This document shows positions 37,855 to 47,920 of a stretch of 64,000 nucleotides of DNA, in pieces. The notes beneath the pieces are model-generated. The model had not been told where the DNA came from and searched no databases. It saw only the letters and a program-made list of their open reading frames with translations. Where the stretch lies: contig NZ_JACJGM010000025.1 in NCBI RefSeq assembly GCF_015024225.1, positions 1 through 64,000 on the forward strand. The letters run 5' to 3'. How positions within the stretch are numbered: position 1 is the first letter of the stretch; the number at the start of each line of letters is the position of its first letter. A program made the position numbers and the translations under genes. Source of the stretch: Nocardioides lijunqiniae. Lineage in GTDB: Bacteria > Actinomycetota > Actinomycetes > Propionibacteriales > Nocardioidaceae.

Positions 37855-39711
37855 TCAGGAGTAGAGGCGGTCCAGCACGTCGGAGTACTTCTTGTTCACG
37901 ACGCGGCGCTTGAGCTTCAGCGTCGGCGTGAGCTCCTCGGACTCCGCGGTCCACTCCACCGGCAGCAGCTCGAAGGCCTTCACCTGCTCCGGGCGCGAGA
38001 GCCGCTCGTTGGCGGCGTCCACGGCCGCCTGGGCCATCGCGAGGATCTCCGGCCTCTGCGCCAGGTCGGCGAGGTCCTGGAACTCCACGCCCAGCTGCTG
38101 GGCGACGGCCGGCGCCACCTCGGAGTCGAGGGTCAGGACGGCCACGACGTACGGCCGGCCGTCGCCCACCGCCATGGCGTGGCCGATGATCGGCGACTCC
38201 TTGAGGTAGTTCTCGATGTTGGACGGGGCGATGTTCTTGCCCGCGGAGGTGATGATCAGCTCCTTCTTGCGGTCGACGATCGAGAAGAAGCCGTCGTCGT
38301 CGAGGGTGCCGATGTCGCCGGTGTGGACCCAGCCGTCCTCGTCGATGAGCGCGCGCGTGGCCTCCTCCTGGCGGTGGTAGCCCGCGGTGTTGACGGGACC
38401 GCGCACCAGCACCTCGCCGTCCTCGCCGAGGACGATCTCCATGCCCGGCGTGGCCCGGCCGACGGTGCCGAGCTTGAAGCCGCTGGGGCCGTTGGCCGTG
38501 ACCGCGCCGCAGGTCTCGGTCATGCCGTAGACGTCGAAGACCTTGAGGCCGAGCCCGGCCATGAACCGCGCGACCTCGAGGGGCATCGGCGCGGCGGCGG
38601 AGGCGGCCCAGGTGACCTGGTCGAGCCCGAGCAGCAGCTTGAGGAAGCCGAGGATCGTCGCGTCGGCGGCCTGGTAGGCCTCCTCGATCTCGGGCGTCAT
38701 CGTGCCGCCGTACTCCTGGGCCTCGACCCAGGCCAGGCCCGCGGCCATGGAGTCCTGGACCATCTTGACGTTGGCCGGGTCGGGGTCCGCCGCGAGCTTG
38801 GCGGAGATGCCGGTCTTGATCTTCTCCCACACGCGGGGCACGCCGAAGAAGGCCGTCGGGTGCACCTCGCCCAGCGCCGCCAGCAGCTCGCTGGGGTCGC
38901 CGATGCAGTGGATGTGGCCGCCGACGATCTGGGGGCCGTAGATGCCGAGCACCCGCTCGGCGATGTGGGCGAACGGGAGGTAGCTGACCTGGCGCTGCCC
39001 ACCCTCCAGGCCGGCGGCCTCGAGCGTGCTCAGGGCCTCGTAGAGCACGTTGAAGTGGCTGAGCACGACGCCCTTGGGGTTGCCGGTCGTGCCCGAGGTG
39101 TAGAGGATCGTCGCCGCCGACTCGGGGGTCAGCTCGCGGTGGCGTGCCTCCACCGCCTCGGCGTTGGCCGCCCGGTGCGCCCGGCCCGCGGCCATCAGGT
39201 CGTCCCAGGTCTCGAAGCGGTCCCCCTCGGGCAGGGCCGAGGGGTCGATGACGACGACCTTGCGCACGCTGCCCGTCTCGTCCAGCGCGCGGCCCCAGCG
39301 CGCCAGGTGGTCGGCGCTCTCGAGGATCACGACGCTCGGCTCCGCGTGACCGGCGACGTAGGCCACCTGCTCCGCGGAGAGCGTGTTGTAGATCGACATC
39401 GGCGTGGCCGCCGCGTGCACCGCGCCGAAGTCGGCGAGCACGTGCTCGATCCGGTTGGTCGCCATGACCGCGACGGTGTCTCCGGGGGCGACGCCGAGCT
39501 CCATCAGCCCCGCCGCCACGTCGAGCGTGGCCTCGCGGACCTCGGTCCAGGTGAGCGTGCGCCACGCCTCGTCGCCGGTGCGGTGGTGCTTGTCGGAGTA
39601 CGCCGGCTCGTCAGCGTTGGCGGTGACCGTCCGGAGGAGGGCGTCGGGCAGGGTCTGCCCGGCGACGGCCGCCTCGATCCGCGCGCGCTCGGCCAGTACG
39701 TCGTTGCTCAT
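37855..39711 (-). CDS. Long-chain fatty acid-CoA ligase (AMP-forming)
   Basis: This enzyme activates a carboxylic acid to its CoA thioester via an acyl-AMP. The 618 residues show the P-loop YTSGTTGNPKGVV (about 182-194), DVYGMTETCG (about 393) and the hinge region GWVHTGDIG...RKKELIITSAGKNIAPSNIE (about 467-505). It resembles FadD15-like long-chain ligases. ATG 39711 is chosen for its gaggag; an upstream ATG at 39765 has none. An acyl-CoA dehydrogenase gene is directly upstream on the same strand, giving a beta-oxidation entry pair. Confidence 0.92.
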   Translation of the reverse strand: MSNDVLAERARIEAAVAGQTLPDALLRTVTANADEPAYSDKHHRTGDEAWRTLTWTEVREATLDVAAGLMELGVAPGDTVAVMATNRIEHVLADFGAVHAAATPMSIYNTLSAEQVAYVAGHAEPSVVILESADHLARWGRALDETGSVRKVVVIDPSALPEGDRFETWDDLMAAGRAHRAANAEAVEARHRELTPESAATILYTSGTTGNPKGVVLSHFNVLYEALSTLEAAGLEGGQRQVSYLPFAHIAERVLGIYGPQIVGGHIHCIGDPSELLAALGEVHPTAFFGVPRVWEKIKTGISAKLAADPDPANVKMVQDSMAAGLAWVEAQEYGGTMTPEIEEAYQAADATILGFLKLLLGLDQVTWAASAAAPMPLEVARFMAGLGLKVFDVYGMTETCGAVTANGPSGFKLGTVGRATPGMEIVLGEDGEVLVRGPVNTAGYHRQEEATRALIDEDGWVHTGDIGTLDDDGFFSIVDRKKELIITSAGKNIAPSNIENYLKESPIIGHAMAVGDGRPYVVAVLTLDSEVAPAVAQQLGVEFQDLADLAQRPEILAMAQAAVDAANERLSRPEQVKAFELLPVEWTAESEELTPTLKLKRRVVNKKYSDVLDRLYS

Positions 39712-39738
39712 GGGTCTCCTCGGGTCGGCTGCGCACAG

Positions 39739-39754
39739 TGTGGCGTGGGCCACA
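39739..39754. promoter_or_regulatory. TGTGGC-N4-GCCACA palindrome upstream of the ligase
   Basis: The 16-bp palindrome is centred about 35 bp upstream of the ligase ATG, in the 72-bp gap after the acyl-CoA dehydrogenase. It could be an operator for separate control of the ligase. Confidence 0.4.
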
Positions 39755-39783
39755 CGTCCGGACAAGGGTGTCGCCGGGATCGG

Positions 39784-40932
39784 TCAGATGCCGAGGCTGC
39801 GCCCGATGATCTCCTTCTGGATCTCCGTGGTCCCGCCGTAGATCGTCTGGATCCGGCTGTCCACGAAGGCGCGGGCGATCGGGTACTCCATCATGTAGCC
39901 GTAGCCGCCGTGCAGCTGGACGCCGCGGTCGACGACCTTGGTCTGCAGCTCGGTGGTCCACCACTTCGCCATCGAGGCGAGGGTGGTGTCGACGTCGCCG
40001 GCGTTCAGGCGCATCACGCAGTCGTTGACGAAGACCCGGGCGATGTGGGCCTCCGTGGCCATCTCGGCCAGCATGAAGCGGGTGTTCTGGAACTTGCCGA
40101 TCGGCTTGCCGAACGCCTCGCGCTCCTTGGCGTAGTCGAGGCACAGCCGCAGCACGTGCTCGACGGCCGCCACCGCCATCGTGGCGATCGAGATCCGCTC
40201 CTGGGGCAGGTTGACCATCAACGAGATGAAGCCGGAGCCCTCCTCCCCGAGGAGGTTCTCCTTGGGCACCTCGACGTTGTCGAAGAAGAGCTCGGCGGTG
40301 TCCTGCGCCTTCATGCCGACCTTGTCGAGGTTGCGGCCGCGCTCGAAGCCCGCCATGCCGCGTTCGACCACGAGCAGGCTGATCCCCTGGTGGCCGGCCT
40401 CGGGGTTGGTGCGGCACACGACGATCACGAGGTCGGAGAGGATGCCGTTGCTGATGAAGGTCTTGGAGCCGTTCAGGACGTAGTGATCGCCCTTGTCGAC
40501 GGCGGAGGTGCGGATCCCCTGCAGGTCCGAGCCGGCCCCCGGCTCGGTCATCGCGATGGCGGAGATCAGCTCGCCGCTGACCAGGCCCGGGAGCCAGCGC
40601 TGCTTCTGCTCCTCGGTGCCGAGCTGGCTGATGTAGGGGACGATGATGTCGGTGTGGACCGGGAAGCCGGGTCCGCTCGCGCCGACGCGGCACATCTCCT
40701 CGGCGACGATCATGTTGTAGCGGAAGTCCTTGACCCCGGCGCCGCCGTACTCCTCGTCGACGTCGAAGCAGAGCAGCCCCTGCTCGCCCGCCTTGCGCCA
40801 CACCTCGCGGCTGACCTGCCCGTCCTTCTCCCACTGCTCGTGGTGGGGGACGACCTCCTTCTCCAGGAAGGAGCGCACGGTCGCACGGAAGTCCTCGTGC
40901 TCCTGCTCGCAGATCGTGGGGGAGTCGGGCAT
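39784..40932 (-). CDS. Acyl-CoA dehydrogenase
   Basis: This FAD enzyme introduces the alpha-beta double bond into an acyl-CoA. The 382 residues carry the family signatures IAMTEPGAGSDLQGIRTSA (about 131) and the C-terminal QLHGGYGYMMEYPIARAFVDSRIQTIYGGTTEIQKEIIGR. The usual catalytic Glu is the second residue in the IYGGTTEIQ region or the preceding helix; chain-length preference cannot be read. The ATG is preceded by ggagg. The gene is divergent from merR, and an operator shared with an LLM gene lies in the promoter region. Confidence 0.93.
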   Translation of the reverse strand: MPDSPTICEQEHEDFRATVRSFLEKEVVPHHEQWEKDGQVSREVWRKAGEQGLLCFDVDEEYGGAGVKDFRYNMIVAEEMCRVGASGPGFPVHTDIIVPYISQLGTEEQKQRWLPGLVSGELISAIAMTEPGAGSDLQGIRTSAVDKGDHYVLNGSKTFISNGILSDLVIVVCRTNPEAGHQGISLLVVERGMAGFERGRNLDKVGMKAQDTAELFFDNVEVPKENLLGEEGSGFISLMVNLPQERISIATMAVAAVEHVLRLCLDYAKEREAFGKPIGKFQNTRFMLAEMATEAHIARVFVNDCVMRLNAGDVDTTLASMAKWWTTELQTKVVDRGVQLHGGYGYMMEYPIARAFVDSRIQTIYGGTTEIQKEIIGRSLGI

Positions 40933-40988
40933 CGGGGCCTCCGGGGCGTGCGGTGGGGCGGGCAGGGATGGAACGTGGCTCTCAGCGA

Positions 40989-41010
40989 CACTGTGACAGC
41001 AATACTGTCA
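40989..41010. promoter_or_regulatory. Operator site A (CACTGTGACA-N6-CTGTCA) between the dehydrogenase and merR
   Basis: The 22-bp site lies in the divergent region. On the minus strand it is nested after TTGAAT at a -35-like position and covers the spacer and -10 region of the dehydrogenase promoter. All 16 defined bases recur at 43564-43585. A further half-site ACTGTGAC (41059-41066) overlaps the merR -10. Confidence 0.7.
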
Positions 41011-41057
41011 GCATTCAAGCGGGTCCCCGGAATCTCTCGGTGTCGCTGGGCCAGCAC

Positions 41058-41063
41058 TACTGT
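41058..41063 (+). promoter_or_regulatory. -10 hexamer TACTGT of merR, leaderless start
   Basis: TACTGT is followed by 7 bp and the ATG at 41071. It overlaps an ACTGTGAC half-operator, which would allow autoregulation. Confidence 0.55.
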
Positions 41064-41070
41064 GACGGCC

Positions 41071-41793
41071 ATGAGCGCCCCCGCGGCCGACCCGACCGAG
41101 GGGCTGCTGACCGTCGACGAGCTGGCGGCCGCGGTCGGCATGACGGTGCGCACCACCCGCTACTACGCCAGCCTGGGGCTGATCCCGCCGCCGGTCCGCC
41201 GTGGTCGCATCGCCTACTACGACGCCGTCCACCGCGCGCGGCTCGAGCTGGTCCGCGCCCTGCAGGAGCACGGCTTCACCCTGCAGGCGATCGAGCGCGT
41301 CCTCGCCGGCGTCCCCCTGGACGCCGGGGTCGAGGACCTGCAGCTCCAGCGCGCCATGCTCACCTCGTGGACCGGCCGCCCGCCCGAGCGGCTCTCCCAG
41401 CAGGAGCTGGAGGACAAGGCAGGTCGCCCGCTCACCAGCGAGCACCTGCGACTGCTGGTCAGCCTGGGCCTGATCGAGCGCGCCGAGGATGACTGGGTCG
41501 TCATGCCGAACCTCGACGTCGGCCTGGGCCTGCTCGACCTGGACATGCCCGAGGCCGGAATCGCCCGCGCCGACCGGGCGATCCGCCACCACATGGAGGC
41601 GCTCGCCGACGAGCTCACCGACATCCTCCGCGACGAGATCCTCGAGCCCTACCGACGCCAGCCCCACTCGCCCGAGGACGCCGCCCGCCTCGAGCACACC
41701 GTCGCCCGCCTGCGCCAGCTCACCCTCGAGGCCGTCGTCACCGGCTTCCAGCGCGCCGCCAACGCCGTCATCACCCGGTCCCTCCGCCGCTGA
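41071..41793 (+). CDS. MerR-family transcriptional regulator
   Basis: The 240-residue protein has an N-terminal MerR winged helix (about 13-80: LTVDELAAAVGMTVRTTRYYASLGLIPPP) and a long C-terminal helical domain without the Cys set of metal sensors, so an organic or acyl-type effector is likely. Its frame is open far upstream, but the -10 spacing and domain start fix ATG 41071. It is divergent from the acyl-CoA dehydrogenase and probably binds the shared operator, controlling fatty-acyl and F420-linked genes. Confidence 0.88.
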   Translation: MSAPAADPTEGLLTVDELAAAVGMTVRTTRYYASLGLIPPPVRRGRIAYYDAVHRARLELVRALQEHGFTLQAIERVLAGVPLDAGVEDLQLQRAMLTSWTGRPPERLSQQELEDKAGRPLTSEHLRLLVSLGLIERAEDDWVVMPNLDVGLGLLDLDMPEAGIARADRAIRHHMEALADELTDILRDEILEPYRRQPHSPEDAARLEHTVARLRQLTLEAVVTGFQRAANAVITRSLRR

Positions 41794-41854
41794 CCGGTCC
41801 GGTGGTCGAGCGCCCGTCGAGACCCAGTAAGCCGAACGCCGAGCGGCGACCCAC

Positions 41855-41894
41855 GGTGGTTGAGGTGCGAGCGCCAGCGAGCCTCGAAACCACC
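41855..41894. repeat. Outer inverted repeat, left copy
   Basis: A 40-bp sequence beginning GGTGGTTGAGG and ending CCTCGAAACCACC, itself able to fold on its ends. It is inverted relative to 42456-42494 (about 34 of 40 positions match). Similar GGTGGTCGAGG...CCTCGAAACCACC units are dispersed between genes in related actinobacteria. Confidence 0.8.
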
Positions 41895-41946
41895 TGATGT
41901 GTGCGGGGCTGGTGTCGGCCCGCGCGCTAGCAGCCCGGGTCTCGGC

Positions 41947-42003
41947 GTCAAGGAGCTTCGCCCGCTTCGCGGCGCCTTCGGCGTCCTTGACTCCGAGCCT
42001 CTC
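41947..42003. repeat. Middle inverted repeat, left copy
   Basis: This is a self-complementary GTCAAGGAGC...GTCCTTGAC unit (41947-41991) plus a flanking tail. It is inverted relative to 42273-42331 with small indels around GCGCC-TTCGG. It lies in the 708-bp gene-free interval after merR (41794-42501), which holds nothing but repeats. Confidence 0.8.
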
Positions 42004-42084
42004 CCGGGCTGCTGGGGCGGCGCACGGGCGGCGGCGGCTTCGCCGCGCCGCCCGCAAACAGCGCGGGCCCTGCCTATCGGTCAC

Positions 42085-42161
42085 CAGCGTCGGCAGTTCG
42101 CGCCTCACGCCGAGCTAGCCACGCTTGGCCGGGCCGCGGTGGTGACCAACTGCCGACGCTG
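42085..42161. repeat. Inner perfect 14-bp inverted repeat
   Basis: CAGCGTCGGCAGTT (42085-42098) and AACTGCCGACGCTG (42148-42161) enclose 49 bp. GGTCACC and GGTGACC lie immediately before the left and right arms. This is the centre of the nested repeat structure. Confidence 0.85.
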
Positions 42162-42272
42162 AGTGTCGGTAGTCGCACCACCAGTCACACCAGCCCCACC
42201 GGAGGGGTGCCGCGCCTTGCGCGGGCGGCGCGGGCGAAGCCCGTGTCGCCCCGTGCGCCGTCAAGCCGGTCG

Positions 42273-42331
42273 AGGGAGGCTCCGGGTCAAGGACGCCCGA
42301 AGGGCGCCGCGAAGCGGGCGAAGCTCCTTGA
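42273..42331. repeat. Middle inverted repeat, right copy
   Basis: Inverse complement of 41947-42003 with a few indels; its core (42286-42331) runs from GTCAAGGACG to CTCCTTGA and can fold into its own hairpin. Confidence 0.8.
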
Positions 42332-42455
42332 GGCGGAGACGCGACCGGCTACGCGCGCGGCACCCCAGATCAGCCCCGAGGAGACAGCCAGAGGTGCGGG
42401 GATCTCGACGGGCGCTCGTCGCTGGCGCTCCTCGCTGCTCGACCACCGAAGGCGG

Positions 42456-42494
42456 GGTGGTTTCGAGGCTCGCTGTGCTGGCACCTCGACCACC
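42456..42494. repeat. Outer inverted repeat, right copy
   Basis: Inverse complement of 41855-41894, beginning GGTGGTTTCGAGG and ending CCTCGACCACC. It ends 7 bp before the stop codon of the LLM oxidoreductase gene. Confidence 0.8.
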
Positions 42495-42501
42495 GGAGGG
42501 G

Positions 42502-43530
42502 TCAGCTGATCCACTCCTTGACCTGGCGGATGGTGGCGGCGGGGTCGTCGGAGGCGGGGGAGACCGAGAGGTTGGTGACGCCGGCCTCGGCGAAGGCGGC
42601 GATCCGCTCCTTGACGTACGACGCCGGGCCGACGAGGTTGCCGGCCTCGAGCCACTCGAGGGGCACCAGGGCCTCGGCGTCACGCTTGTTGCCGCCGAGG
42701 TAGAGGTCCTGGATCTGCTTGGCCTCCTTCTCGTAGCCGTACTGGCACGCGAGCTCGTTGTAGAAGTTCTTGCCGCGCGCGCCCATGCCGCCGACGTAGA
42801 GCGCGTAGAGCGGGCGCATGAAGTCGAGCATCCCCTTCACGTCCTCGCCGATCGCGACCATGCCGCCCGCGCTGATCTCCAGCGGGCCGAGCTCGGGGGA
42901 GCGCTTGGCCGCGCCGGCCGCGAGCGCGTCGCCCCAGACGTCCTTGGCCTTCTCGGGGTGGAACAGGAAGGGCAGCCAGCCGTCGGCCACCTCGGCCGTC
43001 ATCCGCACGTTCTTGTCGCCGAGCGCCGCCACCCAGATCGGGACGACGGGGCGCTCGGGCTTGTTGAGGAGCTTGAGCGGCTTGCCGAGGCCCAGGCCCT
43101 GGTCGGCGGGGAGGGGGAGCTTGAAGATGCCGTCGCTGACGAGCGCCTCGCGGCGCAGCCCCATGCGGACGATCTCGATGACCTCGCGGGTGCGGCCCAG
43201 CGGCTTGTCGTACGGGAGTCCGTGGAAGCCCTCGATGACCTGCGGGCCCGAGGCGCCCAGCCCGAGGACCGCGCGGCCGCCGGAGACGTTGTCCAGGCCG
43301 GCCGCGGTCTGCAGCAGGGCGCCCGGGGTGCGGGAGTAGACGTTGAGGATGCCGGCGCCGATCTCGACGGTCTCGGTCTTGGCGGCGAGGTAGCCCATGA
43401 GCGTCGGGGCGTCGAAGCCGTAGGGCTCCGCGACCCAGATGGTGTCCAGGCCCGCCTTCTCCAGCGACGCGACCTGGTCCGCGGACTCGCGCGGGTTGCC
43501 GGCGTAGACGAGCGGCATGGACAGCTTCAT
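42502..43530 (-). CDS. LLM-class F420-dependent oxidoreductase
   Basis: This 342-residue luciferase-like TIM-barrel protein starts MKLSMPLVYAG and contains DTIWVAEPYGFDAPTLMGYLAAKT, SGGRAVLGLGASGPQVIEGFHG and VPIWVAALGDKNVRMTAEVADGWLPFLF, the pattern of F420-binding members rather than FMN monooxygenases. The substrate is unknown. It is divergent from npdG, which would supply F420H2, and it carries operator site B. ATG 43530 is chosen for domain fit; the frame is open upstream. Confidence 0.9.
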   Translation of the reverse strand: MKLSMPLVYAGNPRESADQVASLEKAGLDTIWVAEPYGFDAPTLMGYLAAKTETVEIGAGILNVYSRTPGALLQTAAGLDNVSGGRAVLGLGASGPQVIEGFHGLPYDKPLGRTREVIEIVRMGLRREALVSDGIFKLPLPADQGLGLGKPLKLLNKPERPVVPIWVAALGDKNVRMTAEVADGWLPFLFHPEKAKDVWGDALAAGAAKRSPELGPLEISAGGMVAIGEDVKGMLDFMRPLYALYVGGMGARGKNFYNELACQYGYEKEAKQIQDLYLGGNKRDAEALVPLEWLEAGNLVGPASYVKERIAAFAEAGVTNLSVSPASDDPAATIRQVKEWIS

Positions 43531-43563
43531 GGGGACCCCTGGGATCGGCGTGGATGACGCCGC

Positions 43564-43585
43564 CACTGTGACAAGGCCGCTGTCA
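43564..43585. promoter_or_regulatory. Operator site B (CACTGTGACA-N6-CTGTCA) upstream of the LLM gene
   Basis: All 16 defined bases are identical to site A (40989-41010). On the minus strand it follows a TTGCCA and ends near a CACAGT where the -10 is expected, matching the layout of site A. It lies in the 169-bp gap between the LLM gene and npdG. Confidence 0.7.
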
Positions 43586-43699
43586 CGATGGCAAGGCGGG
43601 GCCGGGTGACCCTGGTCCCAGGGACCGATCCCGCGCCGCCCCGCCGGGAGGGCGGTGAGATAGTGCTGGTCCCACCAGCACCCTCCGAGGAGCCAGCCT

Positions 43700-44374
43700 G
43701 TGACGACCTTCCGCATCGCCGTGATCGGTGGCACCGGCCCGCAGGGCAAGGGCCTGGGCTACCGCTTCGCCCGGCACGGCCACACCGTGGTGCTGGGCTC
43801 GCGGGCCGCCGAGAAGGCCGTCCCCGTGGCCGAGGAGGTCACCGCGCGGCTGTCCGGCGTCGAGGGCGCCGGCGAGGTCACCGGCGCGAGCAACGCCGAT
43901 GCGTGCGCCGGTGCCGACGTGGTGCTGCTCGCCGTCCCGTACGACGGTCACGACGAGCTGGTCGCCACCCTCCCGCTCGAGGGCAAGGTCGTCATCTCCT
44001 GCGTCAACCCGCTGGCGTTCGACAAGCAGGGCCCGCACGGGCGGATCATCGACGACGGCGCCGGCTCGGCGGCCGAGTCCGCGCAGCGGATCGCGCCCGA
44101 GGCGACGGTCGTCGGCGCGTTCCACCACGTGTCGGCGGTGACCCTGTGGGGCGAGGCCGACTACCTCGACGACGAGGACGTCCTGGTCTGCGGCGACACG
44201 GCCGAGGGCAAGGCGGTCGCGATCGAGCTGGCCCGCAGCGTCACCGGCCGCGACGGCATCGACGCCGGCAAGCTGCGCCTGGCCCGTCAGCTCGAGCCGC
44301 TCACCGCCGTGCTGATCTCCATCAACAAGCGCTACAAGGCCCACTCCGGCGTGCGCATCTCCGGCCTGCACTGA
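43700..44374 (+). CDS. npdG: NADPH:F420 oxidoreductase
   Basis: The enzyme transfers hydride between NADPH and coenzyme F420. The 224 residues start with the Rossmann motif AVIGGTGPQGKGLGYRFARHGH, keep the NADPH-binding SR in LGSRAAEKA, and have the F420-pocket stretch VGAFHHVSAVTLW. GTG 43700 follows a gaggag. It supplies reduced F420 to enzymes such as the divergent LLM oxidoreductase and complements fbiC. Confidence 0.93.
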   Translation: MTTFRIAVIGGTGPQGKGLGYRFARHGHTVVLGSRAAEKAVPVAEEVTARLSGVEGAGEVTGASNADACAGADVVLLAVPYDGHDELVATLPLEGKVVISCVNPLAFDKQGPHGRIIDDGAGSAAESAQRIAPEATVVGAFHHVSAVTLWGEADYLDDEDVLVCGDTAEGKAVAIELARSVTGRDGIDAGKLRLARQLEPLTAVLISINKRYKAHSGVRISGLH

Positions 44375-44386
44375 CCGCCTGCCGTC

Positions 44387-46131
<1,745 letters not shown>

Positions 46132-46135
<4 letters not shown>

Positions 46136-47868
46136 GCGTCCGCCGCCCCGGCCAGCTCGGTCTCCCGGGTGACGACGGCGCGGTAGCCCGCGTGCGTGCG
46201 CAGCAGCTCGCCGTGGGTGCCGGTGGCGACCACGACGCCGTCCTGGAGGAAGGCCACCTCGTCCACGGCGTCGAGCATCAGGGGGCTGGTGGAGGTCACG
46301 ACGGTGGTGCGGCCGGTGCGCTGCTCGCGCAGCCGGCTGGCGATGCGGGCCTCGGTGTGGGCGTCGACGGCCGAGGTGGGCTCCACCAGGACCAGGATCT
46401 CCGGGTCGACGGTCAGCACCCTGGCCAGCACCAGGCGCTGCCGCTGCCCGCCCGAGAAGCTGCGGCCGCGCTCGGTGACCAGGGTGTCGAGACCCTCGGG
46501 GAGGGCGTCGAGGATGTCCTGCGCCGAGGCCGTGCGCAGCGCCCGGTCCAGGCTCCCGTCCCCGCGCGCCGTGCCGGTGAGGTCGAGCCGGTCGCCCAAC
46601 GGCCCCGAGAAGAGGGTCGCGCCGGTGTCGGAGACCAGGATCCGCCGTCGTACGTCGGTCCGGCTCATGGCGGCCAGCGGCACCCCGCCCAGCGTGACGT
46701 CGTCGTCGACCTCCGCGGCGCAGAGGCCGAGCCGGTCCGCGAGCGCGGCCGAGTCGTCGGGCTGCTCGCTGACGATCGCCGTGAGCGCGCCCGGTCGCAC
46801 CCGCAGCCCGCTGCGCTGGTCGTGCAGCTCGGAGCCCGGCGGGGGCGGGGACACCGGGTGGGCCGGCTCCGTGACGTCGGGCGTCAGCGCGAGCACGCGG
46901 CAGACGCGGCGTGCCGAGACCCGCGCGCGGATCAGCTTGTTGGCGAACTCGGTCGCGGTGCGCAGGGGGATCATCAGGAACGCGGAGTAGCCGTAGAAGG
47001 CGACCAGCTCGCCGGCGGTGATCGTGCCGGCGACGGCGTACCGCGCCCCCAGCCACACGATGACGACGACGAACGTGCCGGGCAGGAACACCTGGAGCGC
47101 GTCGAGGACCGACTGCAGCTTGGCGACCTCCACGCCGGCACGGCGGGTGGTCTGGCTCTCGCGCCGGTAGCGGTCGTGGAAGACCTGCTCGCCGCCCACG
47201 CCGCGCAGCACCCGCAGCCCGCCGACGATGTCGGTGGCGGTGTTGGAGAGATGGCCCATCAGCTCACGCTGCCGCGTGCTGCGCCGTTGCAGCGGCGAGA
47301 GCAGCGGCCCGACGAGGAGCATCAGCGTCGGCACGCCGAGCAGCACGATCAACCCGAGGGTGACCGAGGTCTGCAGCAGGATCACGGCCACCAGCAGGAA
47401 CGACACGACCGCGCCGGCGAAGCGGGCCGAGACGTCCATGACCTGACCGAGGTGGGAGATGTCGCTGGTGCCGATGGCCACGACCTCGCCGGTCGACACC
47501 TTGCGGGGCAGCGCGCCGCCCAGGTGCACGGTGTGGCGGCCCACCAGCTGCACGGTGCGGTAGGCGGCGATCAGCCAGTTGGTGACCGCGAAGCGGTGCC
47601 GGATGATCCCGGCCGCGGCCTGCACGAGGCCGATCACGGCCAGGAGTCCGGCGAAGCCGAGCAGGGCCTCCCCGTCGCGGTCGGCGACGCCGCGGTCGAT
47701 GGCGCGGCCGATGACGGCGGGCATGACCGCCTGGGCGCTCATCCAGATGATGCCGAAGAGCATGCCGCCCGCCAGGGTGGCGCTCTGGGCACGCGCCATC
47801 CACCACAGGAAGCGGCCGGGAGTGCGGTGGTCCGCGGTCCCGGGATGGTCGAGGGGGAGGCGGCGCAC
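46132..47868 (-). CDS. ABC exporter half-transporter with degenerate NBD
   Basis: The 578-residue protein has six membrane segments (about 25-315) and an NBD. The signature FSGGQRQ (about 469) is intact, but the Walker A site is replaced by IVSEQPDDSAAL (about 364), with no GKS/T. Walker B reads LVLVEPTS with Val for Asp (about 488), and the H-loop His is replaced in VVTSTSP. It can therefore only serve its partner's ATP. GTG 47868 is 7 bp after TAGGCT. It overlaps the next gene by 4 bp. Confidence 0.92.
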
Positions 47869-47875
47869 TCACCCC

Positions 47876-47881
47876 AGCCTA
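47876..47881 (-). promoter_or_regulatory. -10 hexamer TAGGCT of the ABC operon, leaderless start
   Basis: TAGGCT on the minus strand is 7 bp from the GTG at 47868. The same hexamer precedes guaA and the LLM gene at 21805. Confidence 0.55.
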
Positions 47882-47920
47882 CGGACCGCGAGCCCTCCAC
47901 CGCGAACCCTTTACGGGCCC

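Noticed and set aside
38179..41070. Open frame continuing about 960 codons upstream of merR
   Set aside because: It runs antisense through the acyl-CoA ligase and dehydrogenase genes, whose products are clearly recognisable; high GC keeps other frames open. The merR gene starts at 41071.
41855..42494. CRISPR array
   Set aside because: The repeats are inverted and nested, not regularly spaced direct repeats, and no cas gene is present.
41794..42501. Insertion sequence or coding gene in the repeat-rich interval
   Set aside because: No frame resembles a transposase; the open frames are by-products of GC-rich repeats.
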